Assembly: GCF_034652275.1 (NCBI RefSeq) | Contig: NZ_JAXIWG010000003.1 | Coordinates: 310,001-374,000, forward strand | Direction of reading: 5' to 3' | Source: Yoonia sp034652275 | GTDB lineage: Bacteria; Pseudomonadota; Alphaproteobacteria; Rhodobacterales; Rhodobacteraceae | Length of the DNA: 64,000 nucleotides | Part shown: positions 55,423 to 64,000 of the stretch, piece by piece | How positions within the stretch are numbered: the stretch's first letter is position 1 | Layout: each line of letters begins with the position of its first letter | The notes under the pieces: model-generated | What the model was told of the DNA's origin: nothing | The model's database searches: none | What the model saw: the letters and a program-made list of their open reading frames with translations, nothing else | Translations under genes and position numbers: made by a program

Positions 55423-56336
55423 GAATGCCCCTCCACGCTGAGCGAATACAGCTCGGACGGCATCAGCAGAAGATCGAGAGCGATCTTGCCGCAGACGGCC
55501 AGCACCATGATCGCCAAGAGGATGCGCAGTTGTTCCGCCTTCATCTTGAGACCGATCCGCGTGCCAACCTGTGCGCCGATCACGCCACCGATCAGCAGCA
55601 AAAGCGCCAATAACACGTCAACTGTCTGGTTGGTCGTCGCATGCAGCATCGTGGTGAAACCCGCGACGAAGATGATCTGCAACAGCGACGTGCCGATCAC
55701 GACCTTGGTCGGCATCCCGAGGATATAGATCATCGCAGGCACCATGATAAAGCCGCCGCCCACACCCATAACGGCGGCGAGGATCCCCACCAGCATCCCC
55801 ACCATGACCGGCGGAATGACCGAGATATACAGCCCCGACACCCTGAATTTCATCTTGAAGGGCAGGTTGTGGACCCAGTTATGCTTGCGCCGCTGCGGCA
55901 CGGCACTTGGCCCGCGGGACCGTCTGATCGCGCGCAGGCTTTCGACGAACATCAGTGTTCCGATAGCCCCCAGAAAGACGACATAGCACAGCTGCACCAG
56001 CAGATCGACCTGACCCAGCGATTTGAGGTAGTTGAAGATCACGATCCCGATCGCGGACCCGATCACCCCGCCGACCAGCAGCACCCCGCCCATGACCGGA
56101 TCGACGGTCTTGCGCTTGAAATGCGCCAGCACGCCCGAAATGGACGACGCGACGATCTGGTTGGTGCTGGTGGCCACGGCGACCGCGGGCGGGATACCGA
56201 TGAAAAACAGCAAAGGCGTGATCAGAAAGCCGCCGCCGACGCCGAACATGCCCGACAGCACGCCCACGATGCCGCCCAACCCGAGTAACAGGAAGGCATT
56301 CACCGAAACCTCGGCGATGGGAAGGTAGATGTACAT
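55419..56336 (-). CDS. Sulfite exporter TauE/SafE family permease (second)
   Basis: 305 residues from ATG 56336; a longer frame adds 16 residues without support. About eight membrane helices with duplicated motifs GMFGVGGGFLITPLL and GILAAVMGVGGGFIMVPAM, the classic TauE/SafE glycine-rich repeats. Anion exporter, perhaps sulfite or sulfoacetate; substrate unknown. It is coupled to TIGR02186 downstream. Confidence 0.9.
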   Translation of the reverse strand: MYIYLPIAEVSVNAFLLLGLGGIVGVLSGMFGVGGGFLITPLLFFIGIPPAVAVATSTNQIVASSISGVLAHFKRKTVDPVMGGVLLVGGVIGSAIGIVIFNYLKSLGQVDLLVQLCYVVFLGAIGTLMFVESLRAIRRSRGPSAVPQRRKHNWVHNLPFKMKFRVSGLYISVIPPVMVGMLVGILAAVMGVGGGFIMVPAMIYILGMPTKVVIGTSLLQIIFVAGFTTMLHATTNQTVDVLLALLLLIGGVIGAQVGTRIGLKMKAEQLRILLAIMVLAVCGKIALDLLLMPSELYSLSVEGHS

Positions 56337-56456
56337 GGGCTGTTCCGAGGGCTTGTGCCGCTGGCCGCACCAAAGACGACTCAAGGCCGCGTGTCAAACG
56401 CTCACATCGGTAAAAGGCGGCATTCGCTGCATTTCTGTCACGCGGCGGGGGTGGAC

Positions 56457-57263
56457 CTAAGCCAGCCCGCGCAGATAGGCGCGCAGCACCGTTTCGAGCT
56501 TGGCCGCACCGATGGGTGCCATGGCCTTGGTATGTTCGTGGCTGATCGCCTCATCGCTTAATCCGGCGGCCATGTTGGTGATGGTGGAAATGGCGGCGGC
56601 TTTCAGGCCAAGGAAACGGGCAAGGATCACCTCTGGCACGGTGGACATGCCCACGGCATCTGCGCCCAGCATCGCAATGGCGCGGATTTCGGCAGGCGTT
56701 TCGAACGACGGGCCGGAGTACCATGCGTAAATCCCGTCAGCCATTTCGGTCCCGGTGCTGTCGGCCGCCGCGCGCAAGGCGGCGCGGATAGCAGGGTCAT
56801 AGGCGTCCTTCATCGGGACAAAGCGCGCATCCGTGGGTTCCCCGATCAGCGGGTTCAGGCCGGAAAAGTTGATGTGATCGCTCAGGCACATGATCGACCC
56901 TGTGGGCATATCCGCCCGCATCGACCCTGCCGCATTGGTGGCGATCACCGCTTGCCCGCCAAGGGCGCGCAGCACTTCGAGCGGCAGGCGCATCACGTCG
57001 GGCACGCCCTTTTCATAGTAATGCGCGCGGCCGCCGAAGACCGCGACGCGCACACCTTCCAGATCACCGATGACCAGCTTGGGGTTATGCCCCGACACAC
57101 CCGCATGGGGAAACCCCGGCAGATCGTCATAAGGGATCGCGACACCGTCCACGGCCTCTGCGATATGGCCAAGGCCGGAGCCGAGGATCAGGCCAAGCCG
57201 CACGGGCGCATCGCCCGCCAGCGCCTTGATCTGCGTGGCAAGGGCTTCAGCGTTCTTTGACAT
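56457..57263 (-). CDS. punA: Purine-nucleoside phosphorylase (trimeric, PNP-II type)
   Basis: 268 residues from ATG 57263 (GGAGG 8 nt upstream). LILGSGLGHIAEAVDG is the phosphate-binding loop and ATNAAGSM the base-site motif; GMSTVPEVILAR is conserved. It phosphorolyses inosine/guanosine-type nucleosides. Its start overlaps the upstream permease stop by 17 nt, making it the last gene of the nucleoside import operon. Confidence 0.95.
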   Translation of the reverse strand: MSKNAEALATQIKALAGDAPVRLGLILGSGLGHIAEAVDGVAIPYDDLPGFPHAGVSGHNPKLVIGDLEGVRVAVFGGRAHYYEKGVPDVMRLPLEVLRALGGQAVIATNAAGSMRADMPTGSIMCLSDHINFSGLNPLIGEPTDARFVPMKDAYDPAIRAALRAAADSTGTEMADGIYAWYSGPSFETPAEIRAIAMLGADAVGMSTVPEVILARFLGLKAAAISTITNMAAGLSDEAISHEHTKAMAPIGAAKLETVLRAYLRGLA

Positions 57264-58215
57264 AGGGCGCGCCTCCGGCACGAGGTGGGATCGCCTTGCC
57301 GACAAAACCGGCAAGAATGATCACGGTCAGGATATAGGGCAGCACGTCAAGAAGTTGGCCATTGACGCGGAACCCGATCACGCCAGTGATGATATCGGGG
57401 CGCAGCGACAGGGCTTGCAGGAACCCGAACAGCAGGCAGGCGTAAAGCGCATACCACGGCCGCCACTTGGCAAAGATCAGCGCCGCCAGCGCGATATAGC
57501 CGCGCCCTGCGCTCATATCCTTGACGAAACCGGCCTGTAGCGCCGTCGCCAGATAGGCACCCGCGATGCCGCACAGCACGCCGCAAATGCCGACAGCGGC
57601 AAAGCGCAACCCCACCACCGACACGCCAGCTGTGTCGACAGCGGCTGGGTTTTCACCCACGGCGCGCAGGCGCAGGCCGAAACGGGTGCGATACAGCACC
57701 CACCACGTCAGCGGCACCGTCAAAAGCGCCACATAGACAAGGATCGTATGGCCGGAAATCAGCTCGAAATAGATCGGCCCAAGGATCGGCACATCGCGCA
57801 GCGTTTCCGCAAAGGGCAGGGTGATCGGGTTAAACCGCCCGTCGCCGGACAGTTGCGGGGTGCGCCCGCCTTGGCGGAACCAGCTTTGTGCGATCACAAC
57901 GGTCAGACCGGCCGCCAGAAAATTGATCGCCACGCCTGAAATCAGCTGATTGCCGCGGAATGTGATTGACGCAACGCCATGCACCGCCGACAGGACCAGT
58001 GACGCGCCGATCCCCGCAAGAAGCCCCAGCCAGACATCGCCGGTGACGGCTGCAATCGCCGCCGACATAAAGGCGGCAGCCAGCATTTTCCCTTCCAGCC
58101 CGATATCGAAGATACCGGCCCGCTCTGAAAACAAACCGGCCAGACAGGCCAGCAAAAGCGGAGTTGCCAGACGCAATGTTGCGTCCAGCATCTGCAGAAG
58201 GGTCGCGAAATCCAT
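57247..58215 (-). CDS. Nucleoside ABC transporter permease 2 (BMP family)
   Basis: 322 residues with about nine membrane helices, BPD_transp_2-type. GIFDIGLEGKMLAAAFM and GLLAGIGASL are typical of the second permease of BMP/NupQ-like importers. It forms the channel with the other permease. ATG directly follows the stop of the small gene (TAAATG). Confidence 0.92.
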   Translation of the reverse strand: MDFATLLQMLDATLRLATPLLLACLAGLFSERAGIFDIGLEGKMLAAAFMSAAIAAVTGDVWLGLLAGIGASLVLSAVHGVASITFRGNQLISGVAINFLAAGLTVVIAQSWFRQGGRTPQLSGDGRFNPITLPFAETLRDVPILGPIYFELISGHTILVYVALLTVPLTWWVLYRTRFGLRLRAVGENPAAVDTAGVSVVGLRFAAVGICGVLCGIAGAYLATALQAGFVKDMSAGRGYIALAALIFAKWRPWYALYACLLFGFLQALSLRPDIITGVIGFRVNGQLLDVLPYILTVIILAGFVGKAIPPRAGGAPYVKER

Positions 58216-58635
58216 TTAGGCAACAGCCTCCATCAGGAAAGGAAACAGCGCGAAGAAGCGGTCGGCGACTTCGGGGTTGCGGCGCAGGGCGGCCTCGGCC
58301 TCGGCTTGGGTGATGTCGTTCACCTGCGGCTTGTCGCGGCGCATGAAGAACTGCAAGCCCAGCATCGCGTCGAACCGGTCATCGGTGATGAACGGATCAT
58401 GCGGGATGCGGCGCATCACGGCTTCGTTCGGGCGGAACACATTGGCGCGGTTCTTGACCGCGAGCAGTGCCACCAGATGCGGCGGCACGTCGCCACCGGG
58501 GGTTTGCGCGATCACATGGTGAATCCACTGGTGCAATTCGTCCATCGTGATCATACCAAGCGCCAGACAGCTCAGCACAAAGCCAAGGTCGGCGCCGGTG
58601 TCATCCTCGACACCGATCTTGAAAGGTCCTGCCAT
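58216..58635 (-). CDS. Conserved small soluble protein within the nucleoside ABC operon
   Basis: 139-140 residues, no signal peptide or membrane helix. Acidic N-terminus (IGVEDDTGADLGF) and conserved-looking DELHQWIHHVI, then a segment rich in Arg (RPNEAVMRRIPHDPFI) and a hydrophobic C-terminus. I recognise no domain. Starts at 58638 or 58635 in an ATGATG that includes the permease stop; it is tightly packed between two permease genes, so it is probably functional with the importer. Confidence 0.8.
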   Translation of the reverse strand: MAGPFKIGVEDDTGADLGFVLSCLALGMITMDELHQWIHHVIAQTPGGDVPPHLVALLAVKNRANVFRPNEAVMRRIPHDPFITDDRFDAMLGLQFFMRRDKPQVNDITQAEAEAALRRNPEVADRFFALFPFLMEAVA

Positions 58636-59729
58636 CATTGTTTTGCTCTCCTCATTGTCAGGAACAGCCGCTCGAGCGGCATACGCACCATATTGTCCAG
58701 TGCGCCCGTGAACAGGATCACCAAAGCCTGTATAACGATGATCAGTTCACGTGGAATCGACGTCCATAGGGCGAGTTCTGCGCCGCCTTGATACAGGAAG
58801 CCGAATAGAAGGGCCGCCAGCAGCACCCCGAAAGGATGGCTGCGCCCCATCAGTGCGACGGCGATGCCGATAAAGCCCGCCCCCTCCACTGCGTTCAGGA
58901 CCAGCCGTTCGGCCTCGCCCTGCACGTTGTTGATGGCCATCATGCCGGCCAGTCCGCCGGAGATGAGCATGGTGACCATGATGATCTTGGTCGGGCTGAT
59001 GCCCGCATATTTCGCGGCCGATTCCGAATGGCCGAAAGACCGCAATTCATACCCGAGCCGCGTGCGCCAGATCAGCGCCCAGATCGCGACGCAGGCGCCC
59101 ACGGCCACGAAAAAGGTAACGTTGGCCGGTGCGCCACGGAAAAACGTGGTCTCGCCGAAATTGAACATTTCCTGAAACGACGGCAGGTTCGTGGCTGCGG
59201 GGAACCGTGCGGTGGCGGGTTCCATCGACCCTTGCATCTTGAGCGCGCCGATCAGCAGGTAGTTCAGCAGCGCCGCCGCGATGAAGTTGAACATGATCGT
59301 GGTGATCACGATATGGCTGCCGCGTTTGGCCTGCAAAAAGGCGGGGATCGCGGCCCAAGCCGCACCGAATGCCGCCGCCATCAGGCTTGCCCCCAGAAGT
59401 GCGACGGTCCAATGCGGCCAAGGGATGTAAAGACAGGCCAGCGCCACGCCCAAGCCGCCCAGCATGGCCTGACCTTCGCCGCCGATGTTGAACAGGCGCG
59501 CGTGGAACGCGACGGACACGGCAAGGCCCGTGAAGATGAAGTTCGTGGCGTAATAGAGCGTGTAGCCCCAGCCATAGGTGGACCCCAGCGCGCCTTCGAC
59601 CATCAGCTTGAGCGCGGCCCACGGGTTTTCACCGATGGCAAGGATCACCACCGCCGACAGAACAGCCGCCAGCAGGATCGAGATCAGCGGGATCAGGATC
59701 ACATCGGCCCATTTTGGCATCACGTCCAT
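58635..59729 (-). CDS. Nucleoside ABC transporter permease 1 (BMP family)
   Basis: 364 residues with about ten membrane helices. FNIGGEGQAMLGGLG is the permease signature of BMP-type importers, followed by GGLAGMMAINNVQGEAERL. It pairs with the permease at 57247-58215. Gap of 2 bp to the upstream ATPase gene, and its stop lies in the small gene's start. Confidence 0.92.
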   Translation of the reverse strand: MDVMPKWADVILIPLISILLAAVLSAVVILAIGENPWAALKLMVEGALGSTYGWGYTLYYATNFIFTGLAVSVAFHARLFNIGGEGQAMLGGLGVALACLYIPWPHWTVALLGASLMAAAFGAAWAAIPAFLQAKRGSHIVITTIMFNFIAAALLNYLLIGALKMQGSMEPATARFPAATNLPSFQEMFNFGETTFFRGAPANVTFFVAVGACVAIWALIWRTRLGYELRSFGHSESAAKYAGISPTKIIMVTMLISGGLAGMMAINNVQGEAERLVLNAVEGAGFIGIAVALMGRSHPFGVLLAALLFGFLYQGGAELALWTSIPRELIIVIQALVILFTGALDNMVRMPLERLFLTMRRAKQ

Positions 59730-59731
59730 GC

Positions 59732-61336
59732 TCAGGCCCCCTTGCTGGCGTCGCCGCCTGCATAGGCAAGGTTTTCTGCTACCGCCTGAAAGGTATCGCC
59801 TGCAGGCTCGGTCGTCATGCCAGCCATGAGCAGACCCAGCTCTTTCTCATTCGTTTCTTGTGGCATCCGCTCGCCCATCATTTTTCCGTCAAACATAACG
59901 GCGATCCGGTCCGAAAGGGACAAAATTTCCTCTAATTCGACCGAAACCAGCAAGATTGCCTTGCCCTGATCCCTTAGTGCAACAATCTGCTGGTGGATGA
60001 ACTCGATCGCGCCGATATCGACGCCGCGTGTGGGCTGGCCGATCAGCAACAGATCGGGGTTGCGCTCGATCTCGCGGGCAAGGACGATTTTCTGCTGGTT
60101 GCCGCCGGAAAAGTTCTTCGCGGCCAGTTTCGGATCAGGCGGGCGCACGTCGAAGCGGGCCATTTTTTCCTCGGTGTCCTTTAGGATCGCCTTATTATCC
60201 ATGAACAGCTTTGATCGCTGATACCGCGCATCGTGGTGATAACCAAAGGCGGTGTTTTCCCATGCGTGGAAATCCATGATCAGCCCTTCGCGCTGGCGAT
60301 CTTCGGGGACATGGGCGATGCCGTTGGCGCGCCTGCTTTGGCCGTCCGACCGCGCGCCGGTCAGGTCAATCTCGACCCCGTTCATCAGCACGGTGCCGGT
60401 GGCTTTTTCATATCCGCCTAGCACTTCGAGCAATTCGGACTGTCCGTTGCCCGCCACACCCGCGATGCCCAGAATTTCGCCTGCATGCACATCGAAACTG
60501 ACATCCTTGACGCGGTGGACACCCTTGTTGTCGGTGACGTTCAGGTTGCGGACCTCGAGGATCTTGCGCCCGATCACGGGTGGCGTCTTGTCCACGCGCA
60601 GCAGAACCTTGCGGCCGACCATCAGTTCGGCCAGTTCGGCAGGGCTGGTTTCGGATGTCTTGACGGTCGCCGTCATCTCGCCACGGCGCATCACGCTGAC
60701 GGTGTCGGTGATATCCATGATCTCGCGCAGTTTATGCGTGATCAGGATGATGGTCTTGCCTTCACGGCGCAGGTTTTCAAGGATGCGGAACAAATGGTCC
60801 GCCTCGGCGGGGGTCAGCACGCCGGTGGGTTCGTCCAGAATCAGGATGTCGGCCTGCCGGTAGAGCGCCTTGAGGATCTCGACACGCTGCTGCATGCCAA
60901 CGCCCACATCCTCGATCACCGCATCGGGATCGACGTTGAGCTCGTATTCTTCCGCCAGCGCCTTCAATTCGCGCCGCGCGCGCGCCAGAGAGGGACGCAA
61001 CAGTCCGCTGTCCTCGGCGCCAAGGATGATGTTTTCGAGAACGGTGAAGTTCTCGACCAGTTTGAAATGCTGGAACACCATGCCGATGCCCGCTGCGATG
61101 GCCGCTTGGCTGTCGGTGATGTTGGCCTTTTTGCCTGCGATGAAAATCTCGCCTTTGTCGGCCTTGTAGAACCCGTAAAGGATCGACATCAGCGTCGATT
61201 TGCCCGCGCCGTTTTCGCCGATGATCCCGTGGATCGTGCCGGGCATGACGCGGATGGAAATATCCTTGTTGGCCTGCACCGGGCCGAAGGCCTTGGAGAT
61301 GCCTTTGAGTTCGATGGCGGGGGCTGTGGCGGTCAT
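59732..61336 (-). CDS. Nucleoside ABC transporter ATPase (two nucleotide-binding domains)
   Basis: 534 residues from ATG 61336. First domain has Walker A GENGAGKST; the second has the family's altered GVAGNGQSE where Lys is Gln. Signatures SGGNQQKIV (second ABC signature) and GVGMQQRVE (first, changed) fit the RbsA/NupA class with one good hydrolysis site. It powers nucleoside uptake. A terminator hairpin precedes it. Confidence 0.95.
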   Translation of the reverse strand: MTATAPAIELKGISKAFGPVQANKDISIRVMPGTIHGIIGENGAGKSTLMSILYGFYKADKGEIFIAGKKANITDSQAAIAAGIGMVFQHFKLVENFTVLENIILGAEDSGLLRPSLARARRELKALAEEYELNVDPDAVIEDVGVGMQQRVEILKALYRQADILILDEPTGVLTPAEADHLFRILENLRREGKTIILITHKLREIMDITDTVSVMRRGEMTATVKTSETSPAELAELMVGRKVLLRVDKTPPVIGRKILEVRNLNVTDNKGVHRVKDVSFDVHAGEILGIAGVAGNGQSELLEVLGGYEKATGTVLMNGVEIDLTGARSDGQSRRANGIAHVPEDRQREGLIMDFHAWENTAFGYHHDARYQRSKLFMDNKAILKDTEEKMARFDVRPPDPKLAAKNFSGGNQQKIVLAREIERNPDLLLIGQPTRGVDIGAIEFIHQQIVALRDQGKAILLVSVELEEILSLSDRIAVMFDGKMMGERMPQETNEKELGLLMAGMTTEPAGDTFQAVAENLAYAGGDASKGA

Positions 61337-61355
61337 GCGGCACCTGTCTTTATGC

Positions 61356-61388
61356 AAAAAGGCCGCGCGGATGAATATCAGCGCGGCC
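61356..61388 (-). terminator. Intra-operon terminator between bmpA and the ABC ATPase
   Basis: Perfect 8-bp stem (GGCCGCGC 61361-61368 with GCGCGGCC 61381-61388), 12-nt loop, then five T on the reverse strand. It lies 26 nt after the bmpA stop; partial read-through would give more binding protein than transporter. Confidence 0.8.
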
Positions 61389-61414
61389 CTGTCTGTTGTG
61401 GCCTGTCGGACGTC

Positions 61415-62410
61415 TTAGAACGTCAGGGCAGGGCAGGTTTCGTCGGATGTATAGTCATGCACGACCAGCGTGCCTGCCGCGATCTCGATGGCGGCTGCGT
61501 CGACAGCGGCCTGCATTTCAGCGGTGATCAGGTCTGCGTTGAATTCATCCAGCGCATAGCCCACGCCTTCGTTTGCAATGCCCATGACGTTAAAGCCTGT
61601 TTCCAGCTCGGTGCCTTGGGTAAAAGCGTCATAGACGGCGTTATCCACGCGCTTGAGCATGGAGGTCAGAACCTGGCCCGGATGCAGGAAGTTCTGGTTG
61701 GCATCGACGCCGATCGACAGGATGTCGCTGTCGGCGGCGGTTTGCAGAACGCCCACGCCGGTGCCGCCAGCGGCAGCGAAGACAACGTCAGACCCTTGGC
61801 TGATCTGTGCCAGCGTCAGTTCGGACCCGCGGACCGGATCGTTCCATGCGGCGGGTGTCGTGCCGGTCATGTTGGCGATGACGGTTGCATCGGGGTTCAC
61901 GGCCATCACGCCCTGCGCATAGCCGCAGCCGAATTTGCGGATCAGCGGGATGTCCATGCCACCGATAAAGGATACGGTGCCGGATTCCGACGCCATCGCG
62001 GCCAGCATGCCGACCAGATAGGACCCTTCATGTTCATTGAACACGACGGAGCGGACGTTGGGCGCATCCACGACCATGTCGATGATCGCAAAGCGGGTGT
62101 CGGGGTAGTCCGGGGCGATCTGTTCCAGCGCGCTGGCCCATGCAAAGCCTGCCATAACGATCGGGTTAGCACCGGATTCGGCGAAACGGCGGATCGCCTG
62201 TTCACGCTGCGCATCGGACTGGATTTCAACCTCGGCATAGGTGCCGCCGGTTTCCTGTGCCCAACGCTCGGCTCCGTTGAAGGCGCTTTCGTTGAAGGAT
62301 TTGTCGAACTTGCCGCCCAGATCGAACAGGATCGCAGGGTCGGCTGCCGCGGCACCCGCGGTCAGCGCCAGCGCCGCCGAAGCGCCAAGAAGTTTATGCA
62401 TCATGGTCAT
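61415..62410 (-). CDS. bmpA: BMP-family nucleoside-binding ABC substrate protein
   Basis: 331 residues. Signal peptide (ALALTAGAAAADP, about 22), then the BMP fold: FDLGGKFDKSFNESAF, DEGVGYALDEF and GGTGVGVLQTA. It binds purine nucleosides or related ligands in the periplasm. GGGAG lies 7 nt before ATG 62410; a second ATG two codons later is possible. First gene of the importer operon. Confidence 0.94.
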   Translation of the reverse strand: MTMMHKLLGASAALALTAGAAAADPAILFDLGGKFDKSFNESAFNGAERWAQETGGTYAEVEIQSDAQREQAIRRFAESGANPIVMAGFAWASALEQIAPDYPDTRFAIIDMVVDAPNVRSVVFNEHEGSYLVGMLAAMASESGTVSFIGGMDIPLIRKFGCGYAQGVMAVNPDATVIANMTGTTPAAWNDPVRGSELTLAQISQGSDVVFAAAGGTGVGVLQTAADSDILSIGVDANQNFLHPGQVLTSMLKRVDNAVYDAFTQGTELETGFNVMGIANEGVGYALDEFNADLITAEMQAAVDAAAIEIAAGTLVVHDYTSDETCPALTF

Positions 62411-62598
62411 TGTAGTCTCCCAAGTCGTTGTGCGAAGTCCAACCGGCTGTGCGCCCGCGCCTTCTGTTGATTACCGAGCCGATCATCGTCGGACCATCGC
62501 AAGATAAGGCATGGCCGCGCGGTGAAGATCAACAGGTTTTTGCGCGAAATCGGGCAGCTGTCACAGGATTGATCGCCCTTTTTCGGGCTGACGCGGCG

Positions 62599-63018
62599 TT
62601 AGCCTGCGGCAAGCGCCTTGCGCAGCACGAGTGCGGCGACTGGTGCTGCATCTTTGGGCAGATAATATCCCGGCCTGCGCCCGATCTGGGCATAGCCTGC
62701 CTGTTCATATAAGGCGCGCGCGGCATGGTTGTCTTCGGCCACCTCGAGAAAGATTTCGGTGGCCCCCGCCAGTTGTGCTGCTTGTTCGGCCTGCGCCAGT
62801 ACGGCGCGCGCCAACCCCTTGCGACGATGCGCAGGTGCGGTGGCGATGGTCAGGATTTCCGCCTCGTCCAGCGTGATGCGCAGCAGGGCAAAGGCACGGT
62901 CATCGCCCGCAAGGATCGTACCCGGCTGACCTAGCAGGTTACGGAACTCCGCCGCCGACCATGATCGCGTGCTGGAAAACGCCTGCGCATGGATGTCCGC
63001 CAGTACCTCTGGCGTCAT
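62599..63018 (-). CDS. rimI: Ribosomal protein S18-alanine N-acetyltransferase
   Basis: 139-residue GNAT protein: acetyl-CoA motif RRKGLARAVLA (about 86-96), EVAEDNHAARALYEQAGY and RPGYY at the C-terminus are RimI features. It acetylates the N-terminus of ribosomal protein S18. Overlaps tsaB by 4 nt, the common tsaB-rimI arrangement. Confidence 0.92.
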   Translation of the reverse strand: MTPEVLADIHAQAFSSTRSWSAAEFRNLLGQPGTILAGDDRAFALLRITLDEAEILTIATAPAHRRKGLARAVLAQAEQAAQLAGATEIFLEVAEDNHAARALYEQAGYAQIGRRPGYYLPKDAAPVAALVLRKALAAG

Positions 63019-63599
63019 GGCAGGATCACGGGTGCTGCGTCACGCGCGGGGGCGGCATCGGCGGGGCGGACATAAAGCGGGGTAGGGCGGGGATTGTCCT
63101 CGCCAAGCCGGCGGGCCGCGATCTGCGCCATGCAGCCGATATGCGCCGCCGGGCTGTGTTCAGTCGAAAGCGCTACGGCGCCCAAGGCCGCAGAAGCGAC
63201 GAGGACTGGCTTGGCCGCGCGGTCGAAATCCATCAGATAAGCCTGATCGCGCGGCGCAGGCACGGCGACCTGCGCCCAGCCAGACAGGTGCCGCGTGGTG
63301 TCAAACATCGACACACCCACCGCAGGCTTGCCCAGCCCCAAGGCCAGACCGCGCGCGGCACTGACCGAAATGCGGATACCCGTAAAATTGCCCGGCCCCG
63401 TGCCAACGCCGATCCCGTCCAGATCGCGCCATGTCAGTCCTTCGGCGGCGAGCATTTCCTCCAGCATCGGCATCAGATGTTCGGCCTGCCCTTTGGCCAT
63501 GTCATCGACGCGGGTGACGATCCGGTCGCCCAACAACAAAGCGGCGGCGCAATGCGCCGCCGATGTGTCGAATGCGATCAGCTTGAGGTCAGGCCGCAA
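63015..63599 (-). CDS. tsaB: tRNA threonylcarbamoyladenosine biosynthesis protein
   Basis: 194 residues. LIAFDTSAAHCAAALL starts an ASKHA fold; GTGPGNFTGIRI is the diagnostic TsaB glycine motif. It is needed for t6A37 tRNA modification with TsaC, TsaD and TsaE. Its start overlaps the nfu gene's end by 11 nt. Confidence 0.95.
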   Translation of the reverse strand: MRPDLKLIAFDTSAAHCAAALLLGDRIVTRVDDMAKGQAEHLMPMLEEMLAAEGLTWRDLDGIGVGTGPGNFTGIRISVSAARGLALGLGKPAVGVSMFDTTRHLSGWAQVAVPAPRDQAYLMDFDRAAKPVLVASAALGAVALSTEHSPAAHIGCMAQIAARRLGEDNPRPTPLYVRPADAAPARDAAPVILP

Positions 63600-64000
63600 C
63601 GGGCCGCACCTCGACCACCTCGGGGATGTAGTGGCGCAGCAGGTTCTCGATGCCCATCTTCAGCGTCAGCGTGGACGACGGACAGCCGGCACATGCGCCC
63701 TGCATATGCAGATAGACAATGCCACGGTCAAATCCGTGGAAGGTAATGTCGCCGCCGTCCTGCGCCACGGCAGGCCGCACGCGGGTGTCGAGCAATTCCT
63801 TGATCTGGGTGACGATCTCTGCGTCCTCGCCGCTGTGGTCTGCATGGCCACTGACGGGTTTGTGGTCTGCCGCCATCACCGATTGGCCGGACTGGTAGTG
63901 CTCCATGATCGCGCCAAGGATGCCGGGCTTGATATGGTCCCATTCCACGTCATCGGATTTGGTCACGGTGACAAAGTCGATCCCGAAGAACACGCCGGAT
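63589..64000 (-). CDS. NifU-domain iron-sulfur scaffold protein (partial, 5' end outside)
   Basis: The frame is open to the window edge, so the N-terminus is missing; about 136 codons are visible. The N-terminal Nfu_N part ends in FFGIDFVTVTK, and the C-terminal NifU domain has CAGCPSS (C-x-x-C), the cluster ligands. It assembles and delivers [4Fe-4S] clusters. The GTG at 63993 is internal, not the real start. Confidence 0.93.
   Translation of the reverse strand, partial: SGVFFGIDFVTVTKSDDVEWDHIKPGILGAIMEHYQSGQSVMAADHKPVSGHADHSGEDAEIVTQIKELLDTRVRPAVAQDGGDITFHGFDRGIVYLHMQGACAGCPSSTLTLKMGIENLLRHYIPEVVEVRPVAA

Noticed and set aside
59302..59309. GTGATCAC in permease 1 of the nucleoside importer
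   Set aside because: Core only, deep inside coding sequence for Val-Ile-Thr, explained by codon use.
60485..62470. 661-codon frame opposite bmpA and the ABC ATPase
   Set aside because: Antisense shadow; spans two real genes and a terminator.

Overview
The window is a 64 kb piece of a G+C-rich alphaproteobacterial chromosome. It is most likely from the Rhodobacteraceae (Roseobacter group, Loktanella/Yoonia/Sulfitobacter-like). The evidence is the gene order mdh-sucCD-sucA-odhB-lpd next to sdhCDA/sdhB, the ethylmalonyl-CoA pathway genes (mch, ecm, ccr, a malyl-CoA thioesterase-type lyase), an HvrA-like H-NS protein, a Hint-domain protein and many family-typical hypothetical genes. Coding density is high and most starts are ATG with a visible Shine-Dalgarno. 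I see no rRNA, CRISPR, prophage or insertion sequence. One tRNA is present.

Layout. 0-6 kb: a DMT exporter with the tRNA methyltransferase mnmD, a divergent FAD oxidoreductase (together a split MnmC), then a reverse-strand operon for 5-oxoprolinase (pxpBCA) ending in a ureidoglycine aminohydrolase. 6-16 kb: an RND efflux pair, an amine-oxidase-like flavoprotein, katG with divergent oxyR, and a Hint-domain protein. 16-23 kb: an acyl-CoA ligase, a BASS transporter, a tandem HD/HD-GYP protein, tRNA-Ala, a TIGR02300 protein, a YgjP-like metallopeptidase, an FCD-type GntR regulator and a TerB-like membrane protein. 23-35 kb: the reverse-strand TCA block lpd, MAPEG, an A+T-rich orphan, odhB, sucA, sucD, sucC, a secreted protein, mdh. 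35-44.6 kb: the forward block with malyl-CoA thioesterase, nnrU-like gene, DUF1737, mch, sdhC, sdhD, sdhA, a small lipoprotein, and sdhB; sdhB is separated from sdhA by a reverse-strand FkbM methyltransferase/glycosyltransferase pair. 44.6-52.3 kb: DUF1989 protein, surface-lipoprotein-like protein, deoD, H-NS-like protein, ecm, an acyltransferase, ccr. 52.4-56.3 kb: RecD-like helicase, SDR, TIGR02186/TauE-SafE pair. 56.4-62.4 kb: a BMP-type nucleoside ABC importer ending in purine nucleoside phosphorylase. 62.6-64 kb: rimI, tsaB and a truncated NifU-domain gene.

How the genes work together. The core is central carbon metabolism: the lower TCA cycle from 2-oxoglutarate to oxaloacetate, plus several steps of acetyl-CoA assimilation by the ethylmalonyl-CoA pathway. 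A second theme is purine salvage and nitrogen: nucleoside import, two unrelated purine nucleoside phosphorylases, ureidoglycine aminohydrolase and 5-oxoprolinase.

The most interesting signal is a short palindrome, TGTGATCACA. It lies just upstream of the gntR gene, as pairs with identical 21-bp spacing upstream of both the sucC operon and the sdhC operon, singly upstream of the detached sdhB, and inside the start of mch. This suggests a small TCA/acetyl-CoA regulon possibly controlled by the GntR protein encoded in the same window. A second signal is a dispersed intergenic repeat containing GCCTCCGGCGGGGATATTT, found six times, always at the 3' side of a gene.
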